Shown in pieces: positions 46,625 to 55,841 of a DNA stretch of 64,000 nucleotides (position 1 is its first letter; each line of letters opens with the position of its first letter). This stretch comes from Telmatospirillum siberiense (GTDB lineage: Bacteria > Pseudomonadota > Alphaproteobacteria > Rhodospirillales > Magnetospirillaceae). The notes beneath the pieces were generated by a model. That model did not search any database. It saw nothing but the letters and a program-made list of their open reading frames with translations, and was not told the origin of the DNA. The stretch is from assembly GCF_002845745.1 (NCBI RefSeq), contig NZ_PIUM01000012.1:62001-126000 (forward strand), given 5' to 3'. The translations under genes and the position numbers were made by a program.

Positions 46625-47392
46625 ATGAAGAAGATTGGTCTGTTCTGTGCCTTGGCGATGCTGGGGATGGCCACGGCGGCCCATGCCGCCACCAAGGTCC
46701 GCATCGCCACCGAGGCCGATTACGCTCCTTTCGAATACAAGGACGCCGACGGGGTTCTGAAGGGCTTCGAGATCGAACTCGGCACCAAGATGTGCGCCGC
46801 CGCCAAGCTGGACTGCGAATGGGTCAACATGGACTTTGACGCCGAGATCGCGGCGTTGAACGCCGGCAAGGTCGACGCCATCCTGTCGCAGATGTCGGTG
46901 ACCGACGAACGTAAGAAAAGCGTCGATTTCGGCGACCTTCTGACCATCGCCCCGGTCAGCCTCGTCGCCAAGAAGGGAGCCGCCATCGGTGCCGACGCGG
47001 CCAGCCTCAAGGGCAAGACCGTCGGCGTGCAGAGCGGCACCACGCACGAGACCTTCATGAAGAAGCGTCTTCCCTCGGTGGCGATCAAGGTCTACCAGTC
47101 CCAGGAGGAAGCCTATCTGGACCTGGAGGCCGGCCGCATCGACGCGACGCTGGCCGACAAGACCATCGAATGGGACTGGCTGCAGAAGACCGGCAAGGCC
47201 GAGGGCTTCGATTACGTGGGCAAGGACATCGACGACGTCGAGATCTTCGGAACCGGCACCGCCATAGCCTTCCGCAAGGGCGACGCCGCCTTGCGCGCCA
47301 AATTCAACGAGGCGCTGGTCCAGGTCCTGAAGGACGGGACCTACAAGGCGATCAACGACAAGTACTTCCCCTTCCCGATCAACGGCAAATGA
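46625..47392 (+). CDS. Periplasmic amino-acid-binding protein (PBP family 3)
   Basis: A 255-residue binding protein. Signal peptide about 1-22 (LFCALAMLGMATAAHA). The amino-acid-binding motif EADYAPFEYKDADGVLKGFE and ILSQMSVTDERKKSVDF, then GKTVGVQSGTTHE are typical of Lys/Arg/Orn, His and opine binding proteins. Two Cys (in TKMCAAAKLDCEW) likely form the disulfide seen in the LAO/HisJ group, favouring a basic amino acid or opine as ligand. ATG 46625 with a G-rich site upstream. Confidence 0.9.
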   Translation: MKKIGLFCALAMLGMATAAHAATKVRIATEADYAPFEYKDADGVLKGFEIELGTKMCAAAKLDCEWVNMDFDAEIAALNAGKVDAILSQMSVTDERKKSVDFGDLLTIAPVSLVAKKGAAIGADAASLKGKTVGVQSGTTHETFMKKRLPSVAIKVYQSQEEAYLDLEAGRIDATLADKTIEWDWLQKTGKAEGFDYVGKDIDDVEIFGTGTAIAFRKGDAALRAKFNEALVQVLKDGTYKAINDKYFPFPINGK

Positions 47393-47436
47393 GGTCCGTC
47401 CGGGATCGCCGCTGAGCAGTGGGGGAACAGCCGTCC

Positions 47437-48108
47437 ATGGCGCTTTTCGGATATGAGGCCCAACTGCTGCAGGGGATTCTGGTCACCCTGGAGGTCGCCG
47501 TCGCCTCGGCGGTGTTCGGCGTCCTTCTGGGGATTCTGGGGGCCGCGGCCAAGTTGTCTCGCCATGCCTGGATAAGTCGTCCGGTCGGTGCCGTCACCGA
47601 TCTCCTGCGCGGGATTCCCGAATTCCTGATCCTGCTGATCTGCTATTTCGGCCTGACCAACCTCCTGACCGGCTGGTTCGGCACCAGGGTGGACATCAGC
47701 CCGTTCGCGGGCGGGGTCTTCGCGCTGTCGATCGTCTTCGGCGCTTATGCCTCGGAAGCCTTCCGCGGCGCCTTCCTGGGCGTGTCGGCGGGTCAGCTCG
47801 AAGCGGCGCACGCTTTCGGCATGCGGCCCCTGCAGGTCTTCTTCCGCATTCATCTGCCACAGGCCTGGCGGCTGGCCCTGCCCAGCCTCAACAACCAATG
47901 GCAGAACGTCATCAAGGACAGCTCCCTGGTGTCGATCGTGGGGCTGGAGGACCTGATGCGCAAGGCTCAGATCGGCGCCCAGGTGACCAAGCATCCCTTC
48001 AATTTCTATATCGCGGCGGCCCTGGTCTATCTGCTTCTGCTGACCCTGTCGAACCCGCTGTTCAATCTTCTCGAGCGGCGCGCCGGCCGCGGGCTGCGGA
48101 GGCGATAG
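47437..48108 (+). CDS. Amino-acid ABC permease, HisQ type
   Basis: A 223-residue permease of the HisMQ family, about five membrane helices. EAA-type loop: GQLEAAHAFGMRPLQVFFRIHLPQA. The opening GILVTLEVAVASAVFGVLLG and LLRGIPEFLILLICYF are family hallmarks. ATG 47437 with GGGGGA about 10 bases before was preferred over GTG 47419. It ends 2 bases before its partner permease. Confidence 0.9.
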   Translation: MALFGYEAQLLQGILVTLEVAVASAVFGVLLGILGAAAKLSRHAWISRPVGAVTDLLRGIPEFLILLICYFGLTNLLTGWFGTRVDISPFAGGVFALSIVFGAYASEAFRGAFLGVSAGQLEAAHAFGMRPLQVFFRIHLPQAWRLALPSLNNQWQNVIKDSSLVSIVGLEDLMRKAQIGAQVTKHPFNFYIAAALVYLLLLTLSNPLFNLLERRAGRGLRRR

Positions 48109-48110
48109 GG

Positions 48111-48809
48111 ATGATGGGTGTCGATCTGTCCACGCTGGGCGGGCTTTCCGATACCGCCGCCCTGTTCGGCAGGGGGCTCGTCATCACCCTGGAACTGCTG
48201 GTCGTCTCGACGGTCCTGGCGATGGTCCTGGCGGTGCCGCTTGCCGTCGCCCGGCTGTCGGCCAATCCGTTTTTCCGCTGGCCGGCTTTCGCCTATTCGG
48301 CTTTTTTCCGGGGCACGCCGCTGCTGGTGCAGATCTTCCTGTTCTATTACGGCCTGTCCCAGTTCCCGTGGATTCGCCAGTCCATCGCCTGGCCTTTCCT
48401 GCGCGACGCCTTCCCCTGCGCCCAGGTGGTGTTGACGCTGAACATGGTGGCCTATGTGGCGGAGGTGGTCCGGGGCGGCATCATGGCCGTGCCGTCCGGC
48501 GAGAAGGAGGCGGCCCTGTCGGTCGGCATGGGGCCCTTCCTGATGTATCGGCGGATCATCCTGCCCCGGGCCTTCCGCCTGATGCTGCCGGCCCTGAGCA
48601 ATGAGGTGGCGATCCAGCTCAAATCGACGTCGCTGGCCTGCACCATCACGCTCTTGGACGTCACCGGCGTCGGCCGGCGGCTGGCCGCCGCCAGCTACAG
48701 CACCGAGCCCCTGATCGTCGCCGGGGTCATCTACATGATTCTGGCCTTCCTGATCGGCCGCGTCTTCAAGCTGGCCGAAGCCCGGCTATCCTTCCAGCGC
48801 CGGGCCTGA
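48111..48809 (+). CDS. Amino-acid ABC permease, HisM type
   Basis: A 232-residue permease pairing with the HisQ-type protein. Family motifs: GLVITLELLVVSTVLAMVLA, SAFFRGTPLLVQIFLFYYG, and the EAA loop GEKEAALSVGMGPFLMYRRIILP. Starts ATG 48111 or 48114 (two Met codons). Last gene of the operon; a GC-rich hairpin follows. Confidence 0.9.
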   Translation: MMGVDLSTLGGLSDTAALFGRGLVITLELLVVSTVLAMVLAVPLAVARLSANPFFRWPAFAYSAFFRGTPLLVQIFLFYYGLSQFPWIRQSIAWPFLRDAFPCAQVVLTLNMVAYVAEVVRGGIMAVPSGEKEAALSVGMGPFLMYRRIILPRAFRLMLPALSNEVAIQLKSTSLACTITLLDVTGVGRRLAAASYSTEPLIVAGVIYMILAFLIGRVFKLAEARLSFQRRA

Positions 48810-48810
48810 C

Positions 48811-48850
48811 GGGCGGCGCCGTTCCGCCCCGATATATGTTCTCTTTTTGT
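48811..48850 (+). terminator. Probable terminator of the amino-acid ABC operon
   Basis: GGGCGG (48811-48816) pairs with CCGCCC (48824-48829), followed within 20 bases by a CTCTTTTTGTT stretch. The stem is short but well placed just after the last permease stop. Confidence 0.5.
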
Positions 48851-48891
48851 TCGGCCTGTGCCAACATTCCTCATCGTTCCGGGAGGGGTGC

Positions 48892-49722
48892 ATGGTAAGC
48901 CAATTGAGCAAGCATCAGGCGTTCCGAAAGTTGCATAGTCGGCCGGGAGCTTTCGTAATTCCCAATCCTTGGGATGCGGGCTCGGCCCGTATTCTTACCG
49001 CGCTCGGTTTCGAGGCATTGGCCACAACGAGCGCCGGATTTGCATTTGCGATCGGGCGTCGAGACTCGGCCGCGGCTCTCTCGCGTGAGGCCATTTTGCA
49101 GAATGCGCGGAGCATCGTCGAGGCGACCGACTTGCCCGTTTCTGCCGACCTGGAAGATGGGTTCGGATCAGACCCGGCATCCTGTGCCCTGACGATTTCC
49201 CTGGCGTCCGAGATTGGTCTTGTGGGTGGATCAATCGAGGACGCCACGGGCAATCCGGCAGATCCGATATTCGACTTTACTCTGGCGGTGGAACGGGTCG
49301 CCGCCGCGGCCGAGGAAGCTCGCAAACATCCTTTCATCCTGACCGCGCGCGCTGAGAACTTCCTGCACGGGCGGCTCGATTTGGATGACACGATCCGCCG
49401 TCTTCAAGCATTTGAGAAGGTGGGAGCCAATGTCCTCTATGCCCCGGGCCTGCCAAATCTCGACGCGATCCGAACCGTATGTTTCTCCGTCAATCGTCCG
49501 GTAAACGTTGTGATGGGGCTGGCCGGTCGGACCTTCACCGTCGGAGAGCTGGAGGAGGCGGGGGTCAAGCGAATCAGCGTCGGCGGCTCATTCGCGCGGG
49601 CGGCGCTTGGGGGGTTCGTGCGCGCCGCACGCGAGGTCAAGGATCATGGCACCTTTACTTATGCCGAGGACGCGATGTCTGCCCGCGAAGCTGAATCATA
49701 CATGTTGGACATGGGCAGATGA
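48892..49722 (+). CDS. Isocitrate lyase/PEP mutase-family protein
   Basis: A 276-residue TIM-barrel enzyme of the ICL/PEPM superfamily. FVIPNPWDAGSARIL at the start, TTSAGFAFAIGRRD, PVSADLEDGFGSD with the metal-binding acidic residues, GGSIEDATG, and ILTARAENFLHG. It lacks the KKCGH catalytic loop of isocitrate lyase, so oxaloacetate decarboxylase, 2-methylisocitrate lyase-like or phosphonate-type activity are all open. It is alone, preceded by GGGAGGGG and followed by a strong hairpin. Confidence 0.85.
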   Translation: MVSQLSKHQAFRKLHSRPGAFVIPNPWDAGSARILTALGFEALATTSAGFAFAIGRRDSAAALSREAILQNARSIVEATDLPVSADLEDGFGSDPASCALTISLASEIGLVGGSIEDATGNPADPIFDFTLAVERVAAAAEEARKHPFILTARAENFLHGRLDLDDTIRRLQAFEKVGANVLYAPGLPNLDAIRTVCFSVNRPVNVVMGLAGRTFTVGELEEAGVKRISVGGSFARAALGGFVRAAREVKDHGTFTYAEDAMSAREAESYMLDMGR

Positions 49723-50065
49723 AGGGACTCCGGGGCGGTGGAGGTGAGGGGTGGTATCGGCATGTCGGTGCATGGTTCTGTCTCTATCGAGGGATGTCTC
49801 TGGCAGAGGCCTTGAAAGCCATCGAGACCGACGGGCACCTCCCATCCCCTAGGACCCACACCCGCGCCGTCGCGGGTACGGTGGAGGGTGCCAGACGGGC
49901 TCGCTCTGTGTCCACCCGTCCTCCACGAGATCGGGAGGCGGTTTTGTTGCGTGATGATCAGGAAGCGCTCGGATAGCGCAAGGTAACGGTAAACACTTCG
50001 GTGATACCGAAGTGTTTACCGCCTCATTTTTCAGATGGAACAGATCTGCATCCTGTAACAGCTGC
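49723..50065. other. Intergenic region with plus-strand terminator
   Basis: No convincing gene. A short ORF starting on the previous stop (49719) has no ribosome site or recognisable sequence. The terminator at 49987-50021 lies at the right end. Confidence 0.4.
49987..50021 (+). terminator. Strong hairpin with T-run
   Basis: Perfect 16-base arms (49987-50002 and 50006-50021) with a 3-base loop, followed by CCTCATTTTTC. It could serve the plus-strand enzyme gene and, as a stem, the convergent beta-helix gene ending at 50066. Confidence 0.75.
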
Positions 50066-53000
50066 TCAATGCCAATTTGCAGCAATCACCGGTTCCAATT
50101 GGGTGGCTTGGGTCGTGCTGAGCGTCGTCTGGCCCGGGGCGGGTGCCGAAAGGCTCGCCATGGCATCAACGAGGTTGCTGACTTGAGTGTTGAGAAGGGC
50201 ATGGCCGTCAGCCGTTTTGAACTGACTAATGTCGGAAGACGTCCCGGCATACCAATTTTGCAAATCAGTTTGCTCATTTGTGCCAATGACACTGACCAGT
50301 AAGTCGTCTCCATTTCGGCTGAACCAAAGTTGATCCGCAGAAATACCACTACCGAATTGGATGATTGCATCGGAAGCGCCACCGGCATCAATTGTCGTGG
50401 TTCCGCTCGCGCCGATCGAAACGGTATCTTTCTGCCCCGTCACCCTGATGTTGTTGTCGGAGCCGCTTACTGCGGTCGTGTCCCATGAGCCGCTCACGGT
50501 GACGCTCGCCGAATCGCCGTTGATAGTCGTCTGGGCGAAATTACCGGAGATCGCGACGGTGGCGTTGTTTCCATAAAATGCAAGCGTATCGGCGCTTCCG
50601 GTGACCGACACCGTGTCGTTGTCCCCTTGCAGAGTGGCGGTGCAGTTCTGCCGGGCGATTGTCGCCGTCTGTGAATCGACTGGAGTCGAAAGCGTGCTGG
50701 CGAACCCGTTCGCAGTCATGGTTGAGCCATCCGACAGATGGACGACAAGACCGGACGAGTCCAATGTCTGGCTGACGATCGGTGTCGATGCAAAGCCACT
50801 GAAGTCGATCGTGTCGGCGGTTGTCGACAGGTTTGCGATCGTGATGGAATGGGCATCGCTCCCGGCGATGATATGAATCCGGTCACCCTGGGCACTGGCT
50901 TGAATATAATCGTTTCCGGAGCCGGTGGTGATGTCGTCCGCGCCGAGGCTGATCACGTGATCATTGCCTTTTGCCAAGGTGACAACGGCGCCGGTGGTGC
51001 TGGTCGTTATGGTTGAGGCGTTGCTTCCTCCCCAGGTGTAGATCGTTCCGACGCCTGTCAACGTGGCGTCGATATCGTCGCCTTGTGAAACTCCACTAAA
51101 ATGGATGGTGCCGCCATTGTCGTTAATATTACTGACCGTGCCGGATGCGATAACCGTCGCAATGGCGCTATCTCCGACGTTAATTGTGTCTGATGCGTAA
51201 GACGTCAAGGAGTCAATTCCATTAAGAGTATAATGGCTGTTGCCCTGTCCTCCGGTAATAGTCGCATTGCCAGTTGCAATAATATTTGTTCCCCATGATC
51301 CGCACGTAATGGTGTCGTTACCATTACTGTAAACATCCGCGCCATAAATCATGCTGATGGTATTGGTTGATCCTGCGGCAGTGGTGATGGTGTCGCCACC
51401 GAGTGCATTAATGACATCGATGCCGCCGCTGCCGCCGTTGATCGTTCGTACCCAACCTGTTCCGGTAATGGTCAGGTGGCCGTTTCTTCCATCGATTTCC
51501 GTGTAAGACAGATTGTCGACGATCGAGGCCGCCTGGCTGTCGCCGATATAATCGATTCCACCGCTATCACCGTCGATCAGCGTGGTGCCGCCATTTCCAT
51601 AGACGGTGGCAACACCGGATTCGCCGCGACCAAAGACCGAAAGCTGGCCGCTGCCCGCATAAATCGTTGAGTTGCCGGATACGATGATCGTGTCGTTTCC
51701 GGAACCGGCGTGAATGATATCGGCGCCGACGCTGGTCAAGGTCACGTTACCGGCACCCAGCGAGACGTTCGATCCGATCGATCCGCCGGCAAGGGTGATA
51801 TTGGTATGTCCCTGGTAAACTCCCGCGGTGCCTCCGCCGCCGATGAAGGTGGCATCGCTCGTTGTTCCGTCTTGCGTAATGGAATAGGCGAATTGACCGC
51901 CGGACCAGGTTCCCGACAGCAGGACCGCATTGCCCGAAACGGTGGCGCTGGCGCCGGAAGCGATGGTGATCCAGTTGGATCCCCCGGTCATGTCAAGTGC
52001 CAGCGTCGCTCCCGCTCTGACCTGAAATGTGGAGTTTCCCGTCCCGCCGGAGATATTCGCGGTGCCACTGACGCCGATAGTGCAGTTTCCGTTGCCCAGC
52101 GTAATCGTGTCTGTGCCCCGGCTGTTGATCGTGTCTCCGCCAAGCACCGCGATTTGGTTGATCGACCCGATGGCCGTGGTGATGTTGTCACCAGCCTCCG
52201 CGGACGCGGGGCCGGTATCCGTATAGATCAGGCCGCCCTGTCCGCCAATTACGGTTTCATGCCCCCAGTCGGAGCTGATCGTCAAAAGGCCGTCGCCGCC
52301 TTGGGCTGCCTGTCCGTAATCCGTGAAAACCAGTGAGTGAGGCTGGTCATCGGCAAAAATCCAGACTCCGTCGCCGGGGGTCAATGCATCCTGTGTGGTA
52401 TTGCTGATCGCGGTTCCGTCGCCATCGACATTTCCCGTCAGTTCGGCGCCGCCTTTCACCAGATTTGCCGAGGAGGCAAAGTTGTCGAAGGTGTTGCCTG
52501 ACACGGTAGCCACATCAATGGTCGAGTTCGTCAATGCTATGGCGGTGCCGCCATAGTTGTTTACAAACGTGTTGTTTTCAAGATCAAGACTGGAATTGGC
52601 ATAAGGTATTCCCTCTCCGCCAAAATGGACCATGGTCTGATTCTCGGCGTTGGACCCTTTTTCTATAAAATTCCCCTTTATCGTTGCGGCCCCTCCGTTC
52701 GGCAAGTCAATTTCGTAACTGCTTGTCCCCGTAGCTCCGTCCTGAATAATATTATTTTCAATGTCACTTACGTCTGCGCGACTTTTTACCTCATGGCCCA
52801 CAAAAGCGCTGGAGATAATGCTATTGGTGAGAGTGAATTTCGAAACTTCACCAATGTATATATCGTGAGTGTAGCCATCTCCTGCGCCATTATTTTCAAA
52901 AGTAGAGTGATCTATCTTAATGGTTCCCGTGGAATCCGCATTTGCAAGAATTCCATTCTGATTATCATGAAAATCATCATTTATTAACGTAAGATTACCT

Positions 53001-53416
53001 GAATCGTATCGGATGCCGGCTCCGTTTCCTCCGGAATCTGCGGAAATTTCAACGCCACTGAAGGATATATTTTTAATGGTGACGTTTCCCTCGATAACCA
53101 ATATGCCTTTTTCGTTCGGCGGGGCTTCCGTCGCGACCATATTCACCATGCCACCGACACCCTCGATGGTGATGTTCTTCTTCACATAGGAAAAGTCATT
53201 GATCAGTGTCGTGCCGCCCGTGATGGCGATCACATCGCCGTCGCTGGAGGCCGCGATTGCCGCAGCGAGCGTGGCGTATTCTTGCCCAGCCCCAACGGTG
53301 AGGATGTGTCCTCCCTCGGCTGGAGTGTCGGCGGTACCGGCATAGGCGGAATCGGAAGTCAATATACCGGCTTGAGCATAGGGAGCCGTACTGGACGCTT
53401 CATCGGGAATATCCAT
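50066..53416 (-). CDS. Large parallel beta-helix protein with type I secretion-type C-terminus
   Basis: A 1,116-residue acidic protein with no N-terminal signal. Residues about 40-340 show right-handed beta-helix (pectate-lyase-like) repeats with many Asn, such as NITIEGVGG and LDLENNTFVNNYGG. Residues about 380-950 carry degenerate RTX-like Gly/Asp repeats, for example GADIIHAGSGNDTIIVSG and ITTGSGNDYIQAS. Near the C-terminus, IIQFGSGISADQLWFSRNGD with LQNWYAG matches the hemolysin-type calcium-binding related domain, pointing to type I secretion. No hlyBD genes are nearby. ATG 53416 was preferred to 53434 because GGGAG lies just before it. Probably a surface or released adhesin or polysaccharide-active protein. 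Confidence 0.82.
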   Translation of the reverse strand: MDIPDEASSTAPYAQAGILTSDSAYAGTADTPAEGGHILTVGAGQEYATLAAAIAASSDGDVIAITGGTTLINDFSYVKKNITIEGVGGMVNMVATEAPPNEKGILVIEGNVTIKNISFSGVEISADSGGNGAGIRYDSGNLTLINDDFHDNQNGILANADSTGTIKIDHSTFENNGAGDGYTHDIYIGEVSKFTLTNSIISSAFVGHEVKSRADVSDIENNIIQDGATGTSSYEIDLPNGGAATIKGNFIEKGSNAENQTMVHFGGEGIPYANSSLDLENNTFVNNYGGTAIALTNSTIDVATVSGNTFDNFASSANLVKGGAELTGNVDGDGTAISNTTQDALTPGDGVWIFADDQPHSLVFTDYGQAAQGGDGLLTISSDWGHETVIGGQGGLIYTDTGPASAEAGDNITTAIGSINQIAVLGGDTINSRGTDTITLGNGNCTIGVSGTANISGGTGNSTFQVRAGATLALDMTGGSNWITIASGASATVSGNAVLLSGTWSGGQFAYSITQDGTTSDATFIGGGGTAGVYQGHTNITLAGGSIGSNVSLGAGNVTLTSVGADIIHAGSGNDTIIVSGNSTIYAGSGQLSVFGRGESGVATVYGNGGTTLIDGDSGGIDYIGDSQAASIVDNLSYTEIDGRNGHLTITGTGWVRTINGGSGGIDVINALGGDTITTAAGSTNTISMIYGADVYSNGNDTITCGSWGTNIIATGNATITGGQGNSHYTLNGIDSLTSYASDTINVGDSAIATVIASGTVSNINDNGGTIHFSGVSQGDDIDATLTGVGTIYTWGGSNASTITTSTTGAVVTLAKGNDHVISLGADDITTGSGNDYIQASAQGDRIHIIAGSDAHSITIANLSTTADTIDFSGFASTPIVSQTLDSSGLVVHLSDGSTMTANGFASTLSTPVDSQTATIARQNCTATLQGDNDTVSVTGSADTLAFYGNNATVAISGNFAQTTINGDSASVTVSGSWDTTAVSGSDNNIRVTGQKDTVSIGASGTTTIDAGGASDAIIQFGSGISADQLWFSRNGDDLLVSVIGTNEQTDLQNWYAGTSSDISQFKTADGHALLNTQVSNLVDAMASLSAPAPGQTTLSTTQATQLEPVIAANWH

Positions 53417-53434
53417 TCTAAAATCTCCCACCAT

Positions 53435-53763
53435 TCATATGCAAAACAAGGACGATTCTAAAAAATTTCGTCTTTTGAGGGTGTTTTCTATGTCTTGTCC
53501 AATCAAGGCACCTCATATTCATATGAGATACACCTTAAAAATGTATTGAAAAGTATGCGCGGCGTCCGGTGATTTTTTGGCTGAGCGCAACGACGGCACA
53601 GCAGGACATGGCTTTCCGCGCGACAGCAGAAGCATCTGTGACGCGAAAGATGAGTGTGCCGCGCTTTCTGATCCCCGGAATAGGAGGGCTACCGGTTGGA
53701 TGGCGTAAAAGACGCCTATCGAAAGCGTAAGGAGTGCACTTCCAGTGATTTTCAGATGGGAAA
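53435..53763. other. Intergenic region between beta-helix gene and tRNA
   Basis: No gene is supported. It must contain the beta-helix gene promoter; the part next to its start is AT-rich. No integrase, attachment repeat or mobile-element remnant was recognised beside the tRNA. Confidence 0.4.
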
Positions 53764-53840
53764 TGGTGCGCCCGGCGGGATTCGAACCCACGGCCCCAGG
53801 ATTAGGAATCCTGTGCTCTATCCTACTGAGCTACGGGCGC
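53764..53840 (-). tRNA. tRNA-Arg (anticodon CCT)
   Basis: A 77-base cloverleaf including an encoded CCA end. Acceptor stem GCGCCCG/CGGGCGC, anticodon stem CAGGA/TCCTG with loop TTCCTAA (anticodon CCT, reading AGG), and T-arm loop TTCGAAT. It lies between the beta-helix gene and the proline iminopeptidase gene, all on the minus strand. Confidence 0.95.
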
Positions 53841-53887
53841 CCAAGGGCGGTTATCGCATGGCGCGCGGCGGCGATCAAGAAAGGTGC

Positions 53888-54844
53888 TCAAGGCAATGCC
53901 CGATAGCGGTCGGTGGCGGTGACCAGGGCGGCGCGGATGCCGGGCTCCATGGCCGAATGGCCGGCGTCGGGGATGATCTGGAAGGCGGTGCCGGGCCAGG
54001 CGCGGGCCAGGTCGTCGGCGCTGGCGATGGGGCAGACCATGTCGTAGCGCCCCTGGACGATGGTGGCCGGCCGGCCGTGCAGCTTCGCGATGTTCCGCAA
54101 AAGCTGGTCGGGCTCCATGAAGCCGTCGTTGATCATGTAATGGGCCTCGATGCGGGCCATGGCCAGCGCCGAGGGCGAGGAGCGGGTGTCGCCCGGCTCG
54201 TTGATCAGGCGCGAGCAGGATTCCTCGTAGCTGCACCAGACCTGGGCGGCCGGCATATGAATGGCCGGATCGCCGTCGGTCAGCCGGCGGTAATAGGCGC
54301 GCAAGGGATCGGCGCGTTCGACGGGCGTCAGCGGCTGAAGGAAGGCGCGGCCGGCTTCGGGGAAGAAGCGGCCCATCTGGTGCATGAACCAGTCCACCTC
54401 CTGCGGGCGGAACAGGAAGATGCCGCGCAGCACGAATCCCAGGCAGCGTTCGGGATGGGCCTCGCCATAGGCCAGGGCGAGGGTGCTGCCCCAGGATCCA
54501 CCGAAGACCAGCCAGCGTTCGATGCCCAGGAACCTGCGCAGGGACTCGATGTCGGCGATCAAAAGCGGGGTCGTGTTGTCGGAAACCAGGGCGGCGGGAA
54601 CGGACCGGCCGGCGCCGCGCTGGTCGAACAGGATGATGCGGTAATGGGCGGGATCGAAGAAGCGGCGGTGCAACGGCGCGCAACCGGCCCCGGGGCCGCC
54701 ATGCAGGAAAATCACCGGCTGGCCGGCGGGATTGCCCGATTCTTCCCAGTAAAGGCGATGGCCGCCGCTGACCGGCATCCATCCCTGCCGAAAGGGCTCG
54801 ATGGGCGGATAAAGCGCGCCCGCGGTTTCCTTGTCGCCTTTCAT
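53888..54844 (-). CDS. pip: Proline iminopeptidase
   Basis: A 318-residue alpha/beta hydrolase releasing N-terminal proline from peptides. HGGPGAG at about 48-54, nucleophile elbow GGSWGS (Ser near 116), DQRGAGRS, the conserved WCSYEESCSRL in the cap domain, acid in VQGRYDMVCP and His in PDAGHSAMEP. Length and motifs fit peptidase family S33. Cytoplasmic, likely monocistronic. Confidence 0.94.
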   Translation of the reverse strand: MKGDKETAGALYPPIEPFRQGWMPVSGGHRLYWEESGNPAGQPVIFLHGGPGAGCAPLHRRFFDPAHYRIILFDQRGAGRSVPAALVSDNTTPLLIADIESLRRFLGIERWLVFGGSWGSTLALAYGEAHPERCLGFVLRGIFLFRPQEVDWFMHQMGRFFPEAGRAFLQPLTPVERADPLRAYYRRLTDGDPAIHMPAAQVWCSYEESCSRLINEPGDTRSSPSALAMARIEAHYMINDGFMEPDQLLRNIAKLHGRPATIVQGRYDMVCPIASADDLARAWPGTAFQIIPDAGHSAMEPGIRAALVTATDRYRALP

Positions 54845-54972
54845 GCCCCGTCTATCCTCGATTCTTCTCTGCGTTCAGGCCCTTGAACATTGGGGCGGCA
54901 TGGCCTTCCGTCCATGGCGCGAAAGCCGTCCGGCCACAAAAAAGCGCGAAAGCCCGAGCCATCCCAGCCATC

Positions 54973-55776
54973 TCATGCCTTGAGGACTTGCAGAAGGGCG
55001 CCGTCGGCGTCGAACTGCGCGGCCAGCAGATCGCCCCCGAAGCCGCAGCCGCCATCCAGCGACACGGTGAAGGGGGTCTCGGCCACGCCGCCATGCTGAC
55101 GGTCGTAACCGCGCACGATGCGGCGATATTCGCCGTAAGGCCGGTCGATGGTGGCGAAGGCCGAACTGCCCCACCAGAAACTGTCGCTTTGCGCCGACAG
55201 CGGACGCTGCGGATCGATGCCGGCATGGACGAACAACAGCGTGCCGTTATCGCTGAAGGCGGCATGGCGCAGCACGCTCATCAGCGTCGCATGCCCGTCG
55301 AGGGCGCGCAGATTTTGCCGAAGCTGGCCGGTCCAGCGGGTCAGGGACAGAGTGCCGTCGCGGGCGGCCAGGACGGCTTCCTGGACCGAGGCGCCATAGG
55401 CCTCGATGGTGGGCTCGATGCCCTGGCCGACCATCCATTGCAGGACTTCCGCCGGATTTGGGGCGAACTGAAGCTGTAGAAGCTTCTGCCACATTTCCTC
55501 CTGCGCGCCGCGCAGGAAGACGATATCGGCGCAATCGACGCCGTCCCGGGCCAGGATGGCCCGGCGGAACAGCAGCAATTCATCGATGGTCCGGCGAACT
55601 TCGCGGCCATGGCCGGAATAGTTGCCCAGATAGACGATCTGGTCACCCGGCTGAAATTTCGTAAAAAGTTGTCGATGGATGGCGGACAGCCGATCGGCCT
55701 GGCCGTGGATGGCGGCGATGGCCCAGACGCGGGACCGGCCGCGCAATGTCGCGAAGATGCTTTGCTCCGAGGACAT
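54973..55776 (-). CDS. Phosphoprotein phosphatase-fold protein lacking metal ligands
   Basis: A 267-residue protein of the calcineurin-like/PPP phosphatase superfamily by pattern, but the metal motifs are altered. GDIHG is replaced by AAIHG (Asp to Ala22, His24 kept), GDYVDRG by GNYSGHG (51-57), and GNHE by GAQE (90-93). LFVHAGI and the C-terminal DGGCGFGGDLLAAQFD remain. Catalysis by the usual two-metal route is therefore unlikely; a binding or regulatory role is more plausible. It lies 65 bases downstream of carD on the same strand. Confidence 0.75.
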   Translation of the reverse strand: MSSEQSIFATLRGRSRVWAIAAIHGQADRLSAIHRQLFTKFQPGDQIVYLGNYSGHGREVRRTIDELLLFRRAILARDGVDCADIVFLRGAQEEMWQKLLQLQFAPNPAEVLQWMVGQGIEPTIEAYGASVQEAVLAARDGTLSLTRWTGQLRQNLRALDGHATLMSVLRHAAFSDNGTLLFVHAGIDPQRPLSAQSDSFWWGSSAFATIDRPYGEYRRIVRGYDRQHGGVAETPFTVSLDGGCGFGGDLLAAQFDADGALLQVLKA

Positions 55777-55841
55777 GCGCCGCGTACCACCTCCCCAAAG
55801 GTCGCAAGGAGCGGCATCGGGACGATGCCGCTCCCGATACC

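Noticed and set aside
49719-49976. 85-codon ORF starting on the stop of the PEP mutase-like gene
   Set aside because: No ribosome site, unlike codon use, and no family pattern; could be a degenerate fragment but there is no evidence for what.
53519-53791. 90-codon minus-strand ORF ending in the tRNA
   Set aside because: Its start (GSNPAGRT) is the usual false translation of a tRNA 3' half; it overlaps tRNA-Arg.
53764-53840. tRNA-Arg as an attachment site for an integrated element
   Set aside because: No repeat of the tRNA 3' end and no integrase were found within the window.
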